A stretch of 15,252 nucleotides of DNA, taken from the NCBI GenBank assembly GCA_964493475.1, contig CAZBNS010000038.1, positions 1 through 15,252 of the forward strand. The letters are read 5' to 3'. Under the pieces are notes generated by a model. That model was given only the letters and a program-made list of their open reading frames with translations, did not search any database and was not told where the DNA came from. Positions 7,870 through 14,996 of this stretch are shown here, one piece after another; the first letter of the stretch is position 1, and every line of letters starts with the position of its first letter. This DNA is from CALXSC01 sp964493475 (GTDB taxonomy: Bacteria; Pseudomonadota; Alphaproteobacteria; Rickettsiales; UBA1997). The position numbers and the translations under genes were made by a program.

Positions 7870-9483
7870 ATGTCAAAGTTTATTTTTATAACTGGAGGAG
7901 TAGTTTCCAGTCTTGGAAAAGGCATTGCTTCAGCTTCTCTTGGTGCGTTATTGCAAGCTAGAGGTTTTTCCATTAAATCAAAAAAGTTAGATCCATATTT
8001 GAATGTTGATCCTGGAACAATGAGCCCAACTCAACATGGCGAGGTTTTTATTACAGATGATGGCTATGAAGCCGATTTGGATTTGGGACATTACGAAAGA
8101 TTTACTGGAATAAGCGCTTCAAGAAACAGCAATATTACTACAGGGCAGATTTATCAAAAAATAATTAGCAAAGAACGAAAAGGAGAGTATCTTGGCAAGA
8201 CGGTTCAAGTTGTTCCCCATATAACAAATGTGATTAAAGAATTTATCACAGAAAATAATGACAATGCGGATTTTGTTTTATGTGAAATTGGAGGAACCGT
8301 TGGGGATATTGAAGGACTTCCATTTTTTGAAGCCATAAGACAATTAGGCTTTGAATTTGGCCGAGAAAATACTTGCTTTATTCATCTAACATATCTTCCA
8401 TATATCAAAATGGCAGAAGAATTGAAAACAAAGCCAACTCAGCACAGCGTAAAAACTTTGCAAGGACTTGGCATCCAGCCAGATATTTTATTATGCAGAG
8501 CCGATATGGATATACCGGCAGAAGAGTTATTAAAAATCTCAAGATTTTGCAATGTAAAAAGAGAAAATGTTATTCCCGCCTTGAATGTCAATAATATTTA
8601 TGAAGTTCCTTTAGCCTACCACAGCGTCGGCTTTGACACTCAAGTAATAGAGCACTTCAAATTAAAATCAAAAGAGCCAAACTTAAAAATCTGGGAAGAA
8701 ATAAACAACAGCATAAACCACCCGGAGAAAACGGTAAGAATTGCCATCGTTGGCAAATATACAAGCCTAAAAGAATCCTATAAATCTTTGATTGAAGCTC
8801 TGAAACACGGCGGAATTGCAAACAAAACAAAAGTCGATATTGTTTGGGTTGAATCAAGATTAATCAATAGCGAAGAAGACTTGAAAGTTTTAAAAAATAT
8901 TGACGGAATTCTTGTTCCAGGCGGTTTTGGCAAAGACGGAACCGAAGGAAAAATTTTGGCAATAGAATATGCAAGAAAAAATAACATAGCATTTTTAGGC
9001 ATTTGTTTAGGCATGCAAATGGCAATTGTTGAATTTTGCAGAAATGTTTTAGGTATTAAAAACGCCCACTCAACTGAATTTGAAAAAGATTGCGAACCAG
9101 TAATTTCATTAATCACAGAATTTGAAAAAGACGGCAAAAAACAAAAAAGAGATGAAAACACTGATTTAGGCGGAACTATGAGACTTGGCGAATACATAGC
9201 TTGTTTGAAAAAAGGAAGTTTATTAGAAAAAATTTACGACAAAAATAAAATTGGCGAAAGACACAGGCACAGATATGAATTCAATAATAAATATAAGGAA
9301 CGAATTGAAAAAGCTGGGCTAATCTTTTCCGGACAATCTCCTGATGGAGAACTAATGGAGTGCATAGAACTACCGTCAAATAAGTTTTTTGTGGGAGTTC
9401 AATATCATCCAGAACTTAAATCAAGGCCTTTTGATCCAACACCTTTGTTTGTTGAGTTTGTAAAAGCTAGTTGTGTGAAGTAG
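7870..9483 (+). CDS. pyrG: CTP synthase
   Basis: Converts UTP to CTP with ATP and glutamine, the last step of pyrimidine nucleotide synthesis, in the cytoplasm. The 537 residues are typical. The N-terminal amidoligase domain (about 1-266) shows FITGGVVSSLGKGI, KLDPYLNVDPGTMSP and GGTVGDIEGLPF. The C-terminal class I glutamine amidotransferase domain shows the nucleophile Cys379 in LGICLGMQ and the His513-Glu515 pair in YHPE, completing the triad. Nothing essential is missing. The ATG at 7870 gives the standard N-terminus MSKFIFITGG, although no clear ribosome binding site precedes it. It is monocistronic here, divergent from the ileS fragment and convergent with acpP; no terminator of its own was found. 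Confidence 0.97.
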   Translation: MSKFIFITGGVVSSLGKGIASASLGALLQARGFSIKSKKLDPYLNVDPGTMSPTQHGEVFITDDGYEADLDLGHYERFTGISASRNSNITTGQIYQKIISKERKGEYLGKTVQVVPHITNVIKEFITENNDNADFVLCEIGGTVGDIEGLPFFEAIRQLGFEFGRENTCFIHLTYLPYIKMAEELKTKPTQHSVKTLQGLGIQPDILLCRADMDIPAEELLKISRFCNVKRENVIPALNVNNIYEVPLAYHSVGFDTQVIEHFKLKSKEPNLKIWEEINNSINHPEKTVRIAIVGKYTSLKESYKSLIEALKHGGIANKTKVDIVWVESRLINSEEDLKVLKNIDGILVPGGFGKDGTEGKILAIEYARKNNIAFLGICLGMQMAIVEFCRNVLGIKNAHSTEFEKDCEPVISLITEFEKDGKKQKRDENTDLGGTMRLGEYIACLKKGSLLEKIYDKNKIGERHRHRYEFNNKYKERIEKAGLIFSGQSPDGELMECIELPSNKFFVGVQYHPELKSRPFDPTPLFVEFVKASCVK

Positions 9484-9721
9484 TGTTATTTATATAGTTC
9501 TGTTGCGATTTCTATTGCTATGGGTGGTTTTTGTAAGTGATCTCAAAAAACGTCAAGAAACTTTACAAAAGGGAGCTACAAAACAACGCACATTGTGTAT
9601 ATAGCCATTTAAATTTAAATTACTATAAATAAAAATATCAAAAGTTAGCAATCAGTTCCAGAAACTATATATTTTAAAAGGCTTCAATATCGAAATAAGT
9701 GTAATAACTATAGATACAAAA
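9484..9721. other. intergenic stretch between pyrG and acpP terminator
   Basis: About 240 AT-rich bases with no convincing gene on either strand. It holds an AT palindrome (ATTTAAATTTAAAT, about 9608-9621) but no RNA family or promoter that could be supported. Confidence 0.5.
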
Positions 9722-9748
9722 AACACCCCATGTTAAACAGAGGGTATT
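9722..9748 (-). terminator. intrinsic terminator of acpP
   Basis: On the minus strand AATACCC (9748-9742) pairs with GGGTGTT (9728-9722), one pair being a U-G wobble, with a 13-base loop and a following run of T (to 9718). On the plus strand the wobble becomes a C-A mismatch and there is no T run, so it serves acpP. Confidence 0.65.
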
Positions 9749-9770
9749 AAAATATAAATATTTTTATTAA

Positions 9771-10004
9771 TTAACTATTTTGAGTAATATAATCAACTGC
9801 TTTTCCAACTGTTGTAAGTTTTTCTGCAGCTTCATCTGGAATTTCAATACCGAATTCTTCCTCAAATGCCATAACTAATTCAACTTGGTCTAAACTATCT
9901 GCACCTAAATCTTCTATAAAACTAGCTGCAGGAACTATCTTGCTATCCTCAACACCCAAATGATCAATTATAATCTTTTTTACTCTTTCCAAAACTTCAG
10001 TCAT
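9771..10004 (-). CDS. acpP: acyl carrier protein
   Basis: The small acidic carrier that holds growing acyl chains on a phosphopantetheine arm during fatty acid and lipid A synthesis. All 77 residues fit the family. The attachment site is Ser37 in GADSLDQVELVMAFEEEFG, and the first helix reads VLERVKKIIIDHLGV. The usual neighbours (fabD, fabG, fabF) are absent, so it is uncoupled from a fab cluster. It has its own promoter (10037-10064) and terminator (9722-9748). The AAGG immediately before the ATG is too close to act as a standard ribosome binding site. The family N-terminus nevertheless supports this start. Confidence 0.97.
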   Translation of the reverse strand: MTEVLERVKKIIIDHLGVEDSKIVPAASFIEDLGADSLDQVELVMAFEEEFGIEIPDEAAEKLTTVGKAVDYITQNS

Positions 10005-10036
10005 ACCTTTTTAAATAATTAATAAGCTATGTCAAA

Positions 10037-10064
10037 ATACTAATTCTTCTTTTTTAAATAGCAA
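10037..10064 (-). promoter_or_regulatory. acpP promoter candidate
   Basis: On the minus strand TTGCTA (10064-10059) and TAGTAT (10042-10037) are 16 bases apart, placing a start near 10030, about 25 bases before the acpP ATG. The match to consensus is moderate. Confidence 0.4.
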
Positions 10065-10154
10065 GTTTTTTATGGTTTTCTTTGGATTTAGTAAAATCAA
10101 TATCTCATAACCTTATAGCTTTTTATAATATCTATTATATTTCAAATTATTTCA

Positions 10155-11417
10155 TTATAATTTATTTAAAAAATTATTTTCTATTAGCTCAAAAAATTCA
10201 GGACAAGTTTTACTAACGCATTTTGGATTTTTTATTTTAATTCCGTCTCCAGCCAATCCCAATATAGTAAAAGACATAGCTAATCTGTGATCTTCATAAG
10301 TTTCAATCTCTACATTTTTTGGTTTTCCAGGATAAATTTTAATGCCATCACTAAATTCTTCACATTCAATGCCAACTCTTGTAAGTTCAATGTATATTGA
10401 GTGTATTCTGTCGCTTTCGTGATTTCTAATATGAGACACTCCTATAATTTTCACTGGAGCATCAGCAAATACAGCTAAAACGGCCAGCGTTGGCACCATT
10501 TCGGCCATATTAAACATATCAATCTCAAACCCGCCTTTTAATTTGCCATTATTGGCAACTGCTATTGAATTTGCCTTATATTCAACTTTACAGCCCATTT
10601 TTTCAAGGAGATTTAAAAATAAAATTCCGGGCTGTAGAGTGTTTCTATTTAGATAATTTATTTCAACTTTTCCACCCGCTGCCGCAGCAATTGCAAAAAA
10701 ATAATTTGCAGTATTAAAATCAGTTTCAACATTAAATGTTGTTGCCTTATAGTTTTGAGGACGCATAATATCACTATCAAAGATTATTCCAAAATCTTTC
10801 ATTGTTTGTATAGCCATTTTTACATACGGATGATTTTCATCATCTAAATCAAGCGGCATGACTTTTACTGGTTTTTGCAACAACGGCGACATCATGTAAA
10901 TTGCACTCACATACTGGCTTGACTCTTTTCCAGAAACCTCAATATAGTCAGCATTCAAAGCAGCAGATTTTATTTTTAACGGCAAACTGTCGCCTTCAAT
11001 ATTCGCCCCAATTTTTCTTAAAACATCAACCAAGGTTTTTATTGGCCTCTTTCTTAATTGTTCGCTTCCGTCTAAAATAATTTCTATGTCATTAAATTCT
11101 GAGATTGCAGCGACCAACAATGCCAACAAAAATCTTGATGTAATACCAGATGAACCGACAAAAACTGATGTTGATTTTTCTATTTTGCCACCACATCCAT
11201 AAATCGTAAAATCTCGCTCGTTTTGCTCTATTTTTATTCCTAAAGATTTCAAAGCACCAATACAATTATTAGTATCATCACTGTCTAAAACATTTTTAAT
11301 AATAGATTTTCCATCAGCGAAGGCAGCCAGCAGCAAAGCCCTAACGCTCAAACTCTTGCTGCTTGGAATATTCATTATTACATCTATTGGTTTTATAATT
11401 TTATTTATATGGAGCAT
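10155..11417 (-). CDS. aroA: 3-phosphoshikimate 1-carboxyvinyltransferase (EPSP synthase)
   Basis: Transfers the enolpyruvyl group of PEP to shikimate-3-phosphate, the sixth step of the shikimate pathway. The 420 residues span both domains of the family. Visible are PSSKSLSVRALLLAA with Lys21, LDSDDT (45-50), GSSGITSRFL (88-97), EQLRKRPI (119-126), SSQYVSA (166-172) and HESDRI (333-338). Two positions differ from the E. coli enzyme: the catalytic Asp313 equivalent is Glu306 (MAEMVPTLA), and the Lys340 equivalent is His333 (RNHESDR). From memory, actinobacterial AroA shows a similar Glu and GHETDR pattern, so this may be a natural variant class rather than a dead enzyme. The start overlaps the end of aroK by 13 bases. 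No terminator was seen between it and acpP. Confidence 0.94.
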   Translation of the reverse strand: MLHINKIIKPIDVIMNIPSSKSLSVRALLLAAFADGKSIIKNVLDSDDTNNCIGALKSLGIKIEQNERDFTIYGCGGKIEKSTSVFVGSSGITSRFLLALLVAAISEFNDIEIILDGSEQLRKRPIKTLVDVLRKIGANIEGDSLPLKIKSAALNADYIEVSGKESSQYVSAIYMMSPLLQKPVKVMPLDLDDENHPYVKMAIQTMKDFGIIFDSDIMRPQNYKATTFNVETDFNTANYFFAIAAAAGGKVEINYLNRNTLQPGILFLNLLEKMGCKVEYKANSIAVANNGKLKGGFEIDMFNMAEMVPTLAVLAVFADAPVKIIGVSHIRNHESDRIHSIYIELTRVGIECEEFSDGIKIYPGKPKNVEIETYEDHRLAMSFTILGLAGDGIKIKNPKCVSKTCPEFFELIENNFLNKL

Positions 11418-11896
11418 ACTTTTTTAACTTTATTAAAAACTACATCAATAGTATCATTTCTTTTTACATTTACAATATACTTTGCCATTTTATAATAAGG
11501 CAATCTTTTATCAAATAAACTCTTCCAATCACTATTTTTCAACAACAAAGGCCTAATATTGTTTTCTTTTTCCAATCTTTCCCTTATAACATCAAACGGG
11601 ACATTTAAAAATACGGTATCAACATTCTTAAACAATTCCCTATTCCTTTCTTGAATAAAAGCACCTCCACCAATATCCAATATACAACTTTTACTAAGAT
11701 TTTTCTTTATTACTTGATGTTCAGTGTCTCTAAAATAATCCTCACCAAATTCACTAAATATTTCCTTAATCGTTTTTCCTACAAGCTTTTCAATTTCATC
11801 ATCTGTTGAAACAAGCGGTATTTTGCAATATTCTTTTAAGAGTTTTGAAGTAGTCGTTTTTCCACTACCCATGAAACCAACCAATGAAATAATCAT
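11405..11896 (-). CDS. aroK: shikimate kinase
   Basis: Phosphorylates shikimate with ATP, directly before AroA in the pathway. The P-loop is GFMGSGKT (7-14), followed by the shikimate-binding STDDEIE, the FRDTEHQVI segment and the GGG of DIGGGAF. The lid region has RPLL. The frame is open from 11944, but the Met at 11896 is preferred. It places the P-loop at the usual distance from the N-terminus, gives 163 residues, and leaves a plausible promoter (11925-11952) upstream. The stop overlaps the start of aroA by 13 bases, indicating a coupled pair. aroB, the common partner of aroK, is not in the window. Confidence 0.93.
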   Translation of the reverse strand: MIISLVGFMGSGKTTTSKLLKEYCKIPLVSTDDEIEKLVGKTIKEIFSEFGEDYFRDTEHQVIKKNLSKSCILDIGGGAFIQERNRELFKNVDTVFLNVPFDVIRERLEKENNIRPLLLKNSDWKSLFDKRLPYYKMAKYIVNVKRNDTIDVVFNKVKKVCSI

Positions 11897-11924
11897 AGAA
11901 TATTTAATTTCTTCAATTATTATT

Positions 11925-11952
11925 AACATATTACTAAATAACAAAATTGCAA
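11925..11952 (-). promoter_or_regulatory. aroK-aroA promoter candidate
   Basis: On the minus strand TTGCAA (11952-11947) and TATGTT (11930-11925) are 16 bases apart. The start near 11918 would lie downstream of the two earlier in-frame ATG codons of aroK, which favours initiation at 11896. The -10 matches consensus at four of six positions. Confidence 0.35.
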
Positions 11953-11956
11953 GAAA

Positions 11957-12964
11957 ATGGGAAACACATTTGGAAATTTATTAAAATTAACAACATGGGG
12001 CGAAAGTCATGGAATTGCCATTGGAGGCATCCTAGACGGAACTCCATCAGGTATTGAATTAACCGAAGAAGACATACAGCCGTATCTTGATAAAAGAAAG
12101 CCCGGACAGGCCAACACAACAGCCCGCAGCGAAGAAGACAAAATTCAAATATTATCCGGTACTTTTGAAGGCAAAACAACCGGCACGCCCATTGCATTCA
12201 TAATACACAACAAAGACCACAAATCCGACGATTATTCCGCCATAAAAAATTTATTTAGACCCGGACACGCAGATTATACATATTTTCAAAAATATGGCAT
12301 TCGTGATTACAGAGGCGGCGGCAGAGCCTCCGCAAGAGAAACAGCAATCAGAGTTGCAGGCGGAGCCATAGCACGAAAAATCATACCAAACATACAAATA
12401 GAAGGCAAGCTTATTGAAGTTGGAGGATTAAAAGAAAATTGGAATGAATTACTTGAAAAAGTTAAAGCAGAAGGAGATTCCGTTGGCTCCATTATTGAAA
12501 TTACAGCAAAAAATGTCCCAGCAGGACTTGGAGAACCAGTATTCAACAAATTAAATGCTGAAATTGCATCAGCAATGATGGGAATAAATGCAGTCAAAGC
12601 CGTTGAAATTGGAGATGGCGTCGGCGTTGCAAAATTAAAAGGCAGCGAAAATTGCGATCAAATAACAGTAGAAAACGGAAAAGTAAAATTTTTATCAAAC
12701 CATGCAGGCGGAATTTTAGGCGGTATTTCAACCGGTCAAGACATCATTGTGAGAATCACATTAAAACCAACAAGCTCAATAGCAATCTCACAGAAAACAA
12801 TTACAACAAAGTATGAAAATACCGAAATTTCAACAACCGGCAGACACGATGTTTGCGTTGGAATAAGAGCTGCCCCAATTGCAGAGGCCATGCTCGCTTT
12901 AGTTTTAGCGGATTATTACTTAATAAATAAGGCATCACAATGGAAGAATTTAGAAAAAAAATAG
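11957..12964 (+). CDS. aroC: chorismate synthase
   Basis: Makes chorismate from EPSP using reduced FMN as cofactor, the last common step to the aromatic amino acids, folates and quinones. Characteristic segments are TWGESHG (13-19), RKPGQ, FRPGHADYTY, RDYRGGGRASARE, and near the C-terminus GRHDVCVGIRAAPIAEAM. At 335 residues it is at the short end for the family (about 350-390), the difference being at the C-terminus, but all signature regions are present. It is divergent from aroK-aroA. Its last 25 bases overlap the start of the chorismate mutase gene, so the two products are translated together. No strong ribosome binding site is visible (GCAAGAAA before the ATG). Confidence 0.97.
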   Translation: MGNTFGNLLKLTTWGESHGIAIGGILDGTPSGIELTEEDIQPYLDKRKPGQANTTARSEEDKIQILSGTFEGKTTGTPIAFIIHNKDHKSDDYSAIKNLFRPGHADYTYFQKYGIRDYRGGGRASARETAIRVAGGAIARKIIPNIQIEGKLIEVGGLKENWNELLEKVKAEGDSVGSIIEITAKNVPAGLGEPVFNKLNAEIASAMMGINAVKAVEIGDGVGVAKLKGSENCDQITVENGKVKFLSNHAGGILGGISTGQDIIVRITLKPTSSIAISQKTITTKYENTEISTTGRHDVCVGIRAAPIAEAMLALVLADYYLINKASQWKNLEKK

Positions 12965-13194
12965 ATGATTGCGATAAAAAAATAATTGAAGCACTCATTG
13001 AGAGACTTGAAATTGCAAAAGAAATAGGCAAATTCAAAAAAGCAAATAATCTTCCGATAGTTGATAAAAAAAGAGAAGAAAAAGTTCTTGAGAAAGTCAA
13101 AAATCTAGGCCAAGGCAAAATTTCATCAGATGTAATTGAAAAAATATATAGAATCATAATTGATACGGCCGTTGATTTACAAGAGAAAAATTAG
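12940..13194 (+). CDS. aroQ: chorismate mutase, AroQ class, monofunctional
   Basis: Rearranges chorismate to prephenate, committing it to phenylalanine and tyrosine. The 84-residue all-helical sequence matches the mutase domain of E. coli PheA. Equivalent active-site residues are visible: Arg5 (R11), Arg22 (R28), Lys33 (K39), Asp42 (D48), Arg45 (R51) and Glu46 (E52). The REE and PIVDKKRE segments are typical. No dehydratase or dehydrogenase domain is fused, and none lies nearby. It overlaps aroC by 25 bases, so it takes the product of the gene before it. There is no signal peptide, so it acts in the cytoplasm. Confidence 0.93.
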   Translation: MEEFRKKIDDCDKKIIEALIERLEIAKEIGKFKKANNLPIVDKKREEKVLEKVKNLGQGKISSDVIEKIYRIIIDTAVDLQEKN

Positions 13195-13240
13195 TTAGTT
13201 GCGTTGTTATTTAAAAATTAGCGGTTTTCCTTTGCACCTT

Positions 13241-13257
13241 TGCGACATTTTGTCGTA
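13241..13257 (+). terminator. weak terminator candidate after aroC-aroQ
   Basis: TGCGACA (13241-13247) pairs with TGTCGTA (13251-13257) across a three-base loop, one pair being a wobble. The T run (GTTTTTC) comes only about 12 bases later, so its efficiency is doubtful. It could serve transcripts from either side. Confidence 0.3.
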
Positions 13258-13289
13258 TTATAAATTATGTTTTTCAATTCTTTATTTTA

Positions 13290-13658
13290 TTAATCTTTCT
13301 TCACAACACTTTCCAATAGATTTTCAACTCTTTCAAGCATACATTCATTACTTCTTTTTCCATTATGTGTTCTTTCTATATATCTTAATAATCTTCTCAG
13401 TGTTTTAGTATCTTTTTTTATGTTGAAGTTATTATTTGTAATATATTGGAAAGCTTTTCTTTCTAATTGAAATAGTCTTTTTTCTAATATTTCTCTTTCA
13501 ATGTCTTCAATTTCATTTTTGATATTGTGATAAGAAGAATTGCTATTATAAAAATTATTATTATTGTGGTTATCCTTTTTAGAATAAGAATAATTATTAC
13601 TATCATCTATTTTCTGATTTAAAAGATTATTTAATTCTTTTAGTTTATCAGTTATCAT
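13290..13658 (-). CDS. hypothetical protein, asparagine-rich linker and charged helices
   Basis: A 122-residue protein not recognised as a known family. Residues 1-17 are helical (TDKLKELNNLLNQK). Residues about 18-45 are a low-complexity Asn/Ser/Tyr linker (DNHNNNNFYNSNSSY). The rest is strongly helical and charged, with IEDIEREILEKR and TLRRLLRYIERTHNG. No signal peptide or membrane segment is present, so it is probably cytoplasmic. AAAGAGGT sits about six bases before the ATG, a good ribosome binding site. Only 23 bases separate the ATG from the upstream intrinsic terminator, so the gene appears to depend on read-through from the promoter at 13871-13899. The coding case rests on the ribosome binding site and the non-random composition. 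Confidence 0.65.
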   Translation of the reverse strand: MITDKLKELNNLLNQKIDDSNNYSYSKKDNHNNNNFYNSNSSYHNIKNEIEDIEREILEKRLFQLERKAFQYITNNNFNIKKDTKTLRRLLRYIERTHNGKRSNECMLERVENLLESVVKKD

Positions 13659-13681
13659 ATTTTACCTCTTTTTTAATTAAT

Positions 13682-13705
13682 AAAAATCGCACTTAAAAAA
13701 GTGCG
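13682..13705 (-). terminator. intrinsic terminator at the end of the structured RNA
   Basis: On the minus strand CGCACTT (13705-13699), loop TTTT, AAGTGCG (13694-13688), then ATTTTT. The 7-pair perfect stem and T tail occur only in this orientation. It lies 23 bases before the ATG of the downstream ORF. Confidence 0.75.
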
Positions 13706-13865
13706 GAGGTTCATACAACTGACGCAATCAGCCCTTACAGTCTTTTAGACTACAAAGTAATCTATTATAACCGCAAGCCTCCGCTATATCGTTAGATACA
13801 ACAAAAGCCTGCAGACTAATTTAATTGCGTTTTGGCGTTTTGAGCCATCACTTTGCCCGTAGGCT
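13682..13865 (-). ncRNA. structured RNA with terminator: attenuator/riboswitch-like leader or small RNA
   Basis: A consensus promoter starts a roughly 180-base RNA that ends in an intrinsic terminator just before a small ORF. A 7-pair stem GCGGAGG (13784-13778) with CCTCCGC (13709-13703) encloses two hairpins: AGTCT-AAA-AGACT and GCTGA-TTGCG-TCAGT. Its 3' arm shares three bases (13705-13703) with the 5' arm of the terminator, so the two compete. A second set of long-range pairings, ACGCAAT with ATTGCGT and an upstream AGTCT with the same AGACT, excludes the inner hairpins. No tag sequence or tRNA-like T-arm (tmRNA) and no SRP tetraloop motif is present. The length would also suit a 6S RNA, but the conserved 6S features could not be confirmed. 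Confidence 0.55.
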
Positions 13866-13870
13866 ATTTA

Positions 13871-13899
13871 ATTATTAGATGTTTAATATTAGTTGTCAA
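13871..13899 (-). promoter_or_regulatory. promoter of the structured RNA
   Basis: On the minus strand TTGACA (13899-13894) and AATAAT (13876-13871) are 17 bases apart, the same two hexamers and spacing as the rplU promoter in this window. Transcription would start near 13865. Confidence 0.6.
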
Positions 13900-13993
13900 A
13901 TGTTTATTTATGAATTTGAGACAATTACACACCCCACCAATTTATATAACTTTTTCAAATCGTCTGCAGCAGTCTAAATTCAATTTATTTTTC

Positions 13994-14028
13994 AACTCCC
14001 CTTTGCCACTGAGCGACAAAGGGGAGTT
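13994..14028 (-). terminator. strong GC-rich hairpin after rpmA
   Basis: A perfect 12-pair stem, AACTCCCCTTTG (13994-14005) with CAAAGGGGAGTT (14017-14028), and an 11-base loop, 29 bases after the rpmA stop. It is the most GC-rich inverted repeat in the window. Neither strand has an uninterrupted T run after it (minus: GAAAAATAAA; plus: ATTTATTTATA), so it may act as a terminator in both directions or stabilise the mRNA 3' end. Confidence 0.6.
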
Positions 14029-14057
14029 ATTTATTTATATAAAAGCTGAATATTTGA

Positions 14058-14519
14058 TTAGCTCTTAGCTACCTTATTATTAACTTTTTTCTTATCTTCT
14101 GTTTTCTTTTTGGGCTCTGATTTAACAACTTTTTTCTCTACTGCCACTTTTTTCTCTACTGCTACTTTTTTCTCTGTCGCTACTTTCTTTTCAGCAACTA
14201 CTTTTTTAGCGGCTGGCTTTTTAACAACAGCTTTCTTAGCTTTTTTTGGCGTTTCTTTATTATTGAGATCTATAACACTCACATAAGTTTTATCTTTTGA
14301 GCCTTTTTTAAAAAAGTGAACAATACCGTCAATCAACGAAAATAAAGTATGATCTCTACCCATACCAACATTTTCTCCCGGATGCCATTTAGTTCCTCTT
14401 TGTCTGCAAATAATATTACCCGCAACAACTTGTTGGCTACCGCTCTTTTTTAAACCTAATCTTCTTCCGGCTGAGTCCTTTTTTTGAGCGGTCGATCCGC
14501 CACCTTTTTTATGTGCCAT
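14058..14519 (-). CDS. rpmA: 50S ribosomal protein L27 with long Lys/Ala/Val repeat tail
   Basis: L27 sits at the peptidyl-transferase centre of the large ribosomal subunit. Residues 1-85 are a normal L27: MAHKKGGGST, DSAGRRLGLKKSG, RQRGTKWHPGENVGMGRDHTLF. The N-terminus is the uncleaved Gram-negative type. Residues about 90-153 are an extra basic tail, with four or five tandem copies of a hexapeptide like AVEKKV encoded by 18-base repeats, then KSEPKKKTEDKKK. Typical L27 is about 85-95 residues, so this is a clear extension. GGAG lies six bases before the ATG, and the gene follows rplU by 15 bases in the conserved rplU-rpmA order. The tail probably extends from the ribosome surface and may bind RNA; its role is unknown. 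Confidence 0.96.
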   Translation of the reverse strand: MAHKKGGGSTAQKKDSAGRRLGLKKSGSQQVVAGNIICRQRGTKWHPGENVGMGRDHTLFSLIDGIVHFFKKGSKDKTYVSVIDLNNKETPKKAKKAVVKKPAAKKVVAEKKVATEKKVAVEKKVAVEKKVVKSEPKKKTEDKKKVNNKVAKS

Positions 14520-14534
14520 TTCTTACTCCAATAA

Positions 14535-14852
14535 TTATTTCAATTTAATATTTAAGATTTTTAATTCAGTTCTGGTTTGTCTATGACCATTTTTTCTTCT
14601 GGAATTTTTTCTTCTTCTCTTAATAAAGTCAATAACTTTTTCGTCTTTATAAGTTTTAACAACCTCTGCTTCAACTTTAACACCATCCAATAATGGTTTT
14701 CCGATTAAAGAAGTTCCGTCTTCATTTTGAACAAATAAAACTCTATCTAATAATATTTTTTTACCTTCATCCCCTTCCAATTTTTCAACACTTATCTTAT
14801 TTCCGGGTACCACTCTGTACTGATTACCACCAGTCTCTATTATTGCAAACAT
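14535..14852 (-). CDS. rplU: 50S ribosomal protein L21
   Basis: A 23S rRNA-binding protein of the large subunit. The 105 residues cover the family from MFAIIETGGNQYRV through GDEGKKILLDRVLFV to the basic KRRRKNSRRKNGHRQ segment near the C-terminus. The last is typical of bacterial L21 and close to alphaproteobacterial versions. GGAAAG lies just before the ATG. It is the first gene of the rplU-rpmA operon, with a clear promoter about 55 bases upstream; the usual next gene obgE is not present after rpmA. Confidence 0.97.
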   Translation of the reverse strand: MFAIIETGGNQYRVVPGNKISVEKLEGDEGKKILLDRVLFVQNEDGTSLIGKPLLDGVKVEAEVVKTYKDEKVIDFIKRRRKNSRRKNGHRQTRTELKILNIKLK

Positions 14853-14907
14853 TTCTTTCTTTCCAAATTAATAATTTTATAATCCTTGAGGAAACAACTT
14901 AGATATT

Positions 14908-14936
14908 ATTATTCATAATTAAAATAATATTGTCAA
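14908..14936 (-). promoter_or_regulatory. rplU-rpmA promoter
   Basis: On the minus strand TTGACA (14936-14931) and AATAAT (14913-14908) are 17 bases apart. The start near 14901 leaves a 50-base leader before rplU. Confidence 0.6.
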
Positions 14937-14996
14937 GAAAAATTATTATTAAATTAAACAATTATATATTCCCTCACTTGAATTCTCTCAAACCAC

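Noticed and set aside
9484..9721. Promoter or small gene between pyrG and acpP
   Set aside because: Only very short frames and an AT palindrome were found, with no ribosome binding site or convincing promoter pair.
13682..13865. tmRNA (including the two-piece alphaproteobacterial form) or a tRNA in the structured RNA
   Set aside because: The 7-pair closing stem looks like an acceptor stem, but there is no T-arm consensus, no CCA end and no tag frame of the ANDN...AA type. A 10-codon frame (MAQNAKTQLN) is not tag-like.
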